Origin: Caballeronia mineralivorans PML1(12) | GTDB lineage: Bacteria > Pseudomonadota > Gammaproteobacteria > Burkholderiales > Burkholderiaceae | Direction: 5' to 3' | Length of the DNA: 64,000 bases | NCBI RefSeq assembly: GCF_001028175.1 | Contig: NZ_AEJF01000228.1 | Location: forward strand, 1 to 64,000 | In this document: positions 62,627 through 64,000 of the stretch, piece after piece | Layout: every line of letters begins with the position of its first letter | How positions within the stretch are numbered: position 1 is the first letter of the stretch | Notes under the pieces: model-generated | Told to the model about the DNA's origin: nothing | The model's input: the letters and a program-made list of their open reading frames with translations, nothing else | Databases searched by the model: none | Program-made: the position numbers and the translations under genes

Positions 62627-63652
62627 ATGAGTTCTTCTCCTTCGTGTTTCAACGCTTCAGAAGCAGCCAGGCGTCTTGGCGTGTCGATCAAAGCCTTGCG
62701 GCTCTATGAGCGGCACGGGCTGATAACCCCAGGCAGAACCGCTGCGGGATATCGAGTGTATGGTTCCGGAGATATGGTCCGCGCTACCGAGATTGTGGCC
62801 CTGCGCGCGCTCGGTCTCAGTCTCGTCCAGGTTGCACGAGTGTTGGACGGTGACGCTCAAGGTTTGGGAGCAGCTTTAGCTGCCCACGAAACAGCACTGG
62901 ACGGTGAGGTTCACGAGCTCATCCGTAAGATGGACAAGGTTCGAGCTCTCCGAACTGATCTTGCCCGAGGTCAGATGCCTGCCGACGGGGAACTGACGCG
63001 CCTGCTCAATCGCTCTACGGAAGTCAGTGTGGCGTTTGAGCTTCCGTGGCCTTGGGACGGTGAATGGTTCGAACTTCGCGGCATTCGCCCGCTGAACTAC
63101 ATCATCGGACCGCTGGGCAGCGGAAAGACCCGACTGGCCCGTCGTCTGGCAGAGACTTTGCCCGACGCGACCTTCCTGGGTTTGAACCGTCTGGAAAACG
63201 GGGGCGCCGCGGCAATGGACCTGCTGACCGCGGATCCGGCGCTCAAGTCTCGGGTCGATCAAGCGCTCAGGTGGCTCGTCGACGAAGGTGCAACAGAATC
63301 TGAAGCCTTGATCGCCTTGCTTGTCGGTCTTGAAACTGAAGGCCCTGCCGTCCTGGTCGTGGATATGGTCGAACAGGATCTCACGCACGCTACGCAGGAG
63401 GCATTGATCACCAATCTTCGCCAACGCGCGAAAGCCGGGGGACGGACTCTCTTCCTGATGACGCGCTCTTCAGCCATCCTGGACCTGGCGGCAGTCGGAC
63501 CTGATGAGGCAATCATTCTTTGCCCGGCCAATCACAGTCCGCCCGCTCGCGTTGCGCCTTACCCTTGTGCCCCAGGTTACGAGGCAGTTGCCACATGCCT
63601 GGCATCACCCGAGGTACGAGCGCGCATCGCGCGTTGCCCCGAAACAGCGTAA
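62627..63652 (+). CDS. MerR family regulator fused to a P-loop NTPase-like domain
   Basis: A 341-residue protein. Residues about 8-75 form a MerR winged HTH (NASEAARRLGVSIKALRLYERHGLITPGR; LRALGLSLVQVARVLDG). A coiled-coil linker spans about 80-120. The rest carries a clear Walker A, GPLGSGKTRLARRLAE (about 162-177), and a Walker B-like VLVVDMVEQDL near 245, then a DxxH-style helix and RTLFLMTRSSAILDLA. Ordinary MerR proteins end after the coiled coil, so this one may bind ATP or be gated by it. It follows the GNAT gene. Confidence 0.88.
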   Translation: MSSSPSCFNASEAARRLGVSIKALRLYERHGLITPGRTAAGYRVYGSGDMVRATEIVALRALGLSLVQVARVLDGDAQGLGAALAAHETALDGEVHELIRKMDKVRALRTDLARGQMPADGELTRLLNRSTEVSVAFELPWPWDGEWFELRGIRPLNYIIGPLGSGKTRLARRLAETLPDATFLGLNRLENGGAAAMDLLTADPALKSRVDQALRWLVDEGATESEALIALLVGLETEGPAVLVVDMVEQDLTHATQEALITNLRQRAKAGGRTLFLMTRSSAILDLAAVGPDEAIILCPANHSPPARVAPYPCAPGYEAVATCLASPEVRARIARCPETA

Positions 63653-63706
63653 TCGCTCGTCTTAAACGGAACCCTCAAGACACTGGAACATGCGCCTGCA
63701 ATGCGA

Positions 63707-64000
63707 TCAGAACTGGTAGTTGATCGACACGTCGCACACGCCGTCCGTCTTCGTCTGGGTGATTGGGCTACGCGCCGCGCTGCCGAGCAGGCGTTTGAGC
63801 GCCCCGTCTGCGGTGACGAACCAGTGCTTGTCGACGAACCAGATCATCGTAATACCGAAGCCGGCGGACTTGAGTCCGGCGCTTGCATCATATTGCCGGT
63901 ATCCGGACGCGGCGGCCTGCGCCGCATTGACACCGAACCAGCTGTTCATATAGGTGGAATCGGCGAAGGTCACCGACGGACCTGCGAACCAGAAGAACTT
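63707..64000 (-). CDS. mipA: MipA/OmpV family protein, C-terminal part
   Basis: Only the C-terminal about 98 residues lie in the window; the gene runs off the right edge. The sequence FAGPSVTFADSTYMNSWFGV, a glycine-rich ADGALKRLLGSAARSPITQTK stretch and the closing VSINYQF (aromatic C-terminal residue) are typical of the MipA/OmpV outer-membrane beta-barrel. These are scaffolds for murein hydrolases or antibiotic-response porins. Convergent with the MerR gene. Confidence 0.9.
   Translation of the reverse strand, partial: KFFWFAGPSVTFADSTYMNSWFGVNAAQAAASGYRQYDASAGLKSAGFGITMIWFVDKHWFVTADGALKRLLGSAARSPITQTKTDGVCDVSINYQF

Noticed and set aside
1..64000. CRISPR arrays, tRNA or rRNA genes, insertion sequences, prophage or replication-origin genes
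   Set aside because: No regularly spaced direct repeats, no tRNA-like cloverleaf and no transposase, integrase or replication gene were recognised by eye.

Overview
The window looks like chromosomal DNA of a Burkholderia-type betaproteobacterium, most likely Paraburkholderia or Caballeronia. The DNA is GC-rich. It carries many LysR regulators, a short Burkholderia-style H-NS protein, a HiPIP, a close AnsP homologue, a siaABCD signalling operon, a D-tartrate dehydratase and a Fae-like protein, and a GC-rich interspersed repeat of the kind seen in these genomes. No rRNA, tRNA, CRISPR array, transposase or integrase was recognised. The genus is inferred from gene content only.

Layout. 1-6100 (minus): a frameshifted penicillin acylase cut by the window edge, pqiABC (envelope lipid transport), and a DUF3313 lipoprotein with a TetR-type operator upstream. 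6500-11150: a TetR regulator, a small unknown protein, a HiPIP, an H-NS-like protein, a LysR regulator and an SDR. 11650-16400: a lone periplasmic sugar-type binding protein divergent from siaABCD (PPM phosphatase, kinase, phospho-switch protein, diguanylate cyclase). 16500-19300: a HypT-like LysR regulator divergent from ansP. 19400-23100: a circularly permuted ATP-grasp, alpha-E and transglutaminase triad plus a DUF883 protein. 23200-25800: a quinone-reductase-like flavoprotein with a divergent LysR regulator, then an LprI/DUF1311 protein. 26000-31150: a D-tartrate module (AraC regulator, tartrate dehydratase, DctA-type transporter, chemoreceptor). 31150-34200: inverted copies of the repeat, then a phospholipase D-like gene and a small ORF. 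34800-37800: an LPG-synthase-type membrane protein, a GT2, a Fae-like protein and a small membrane protein.

38000-58200 is a large amide/amine import and hydrolysis region. It has a NitT/TauT-type ABC system with a short acetamidase/formamidase and a frameshifted SDR. Next come an AraC regulator fused to an acetamidase/formamidase, a divergent amino-acid-type ABC system with permease and ATPase in one chain, and a second long acetamidase/formamidase. A cyclase-family hydrolase with another permease-ATPase fusion ABC system follows, then a branched-chain/urea-type ABC system whose two ATPases are fused. The repeated pairing of importers with C-N hydrolases suggests scavenging of small amides, ureas or amidated amino acids as nitrogen sources.

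58600-64000: a LysR/SDR divergent pair, a zinc-ribbon membrane protein, a GNAT acetyltransferase, a MerR regulator fused to a P-loop domain, and the C-terminus of a MipA/OmpV protein at the edge.

The most unusual features are the regulator-enzyme fusion (42580-44952), the binding protein next to siaABCD, the MerR-P-loop fusion, the Fae homologue that seems to lack the catalytic histidine, a possible orphan minus-strand transcript ending at 49277, and two single-base frameshifts in short homopolymers that could be sequence errors or recent pseudogenes.
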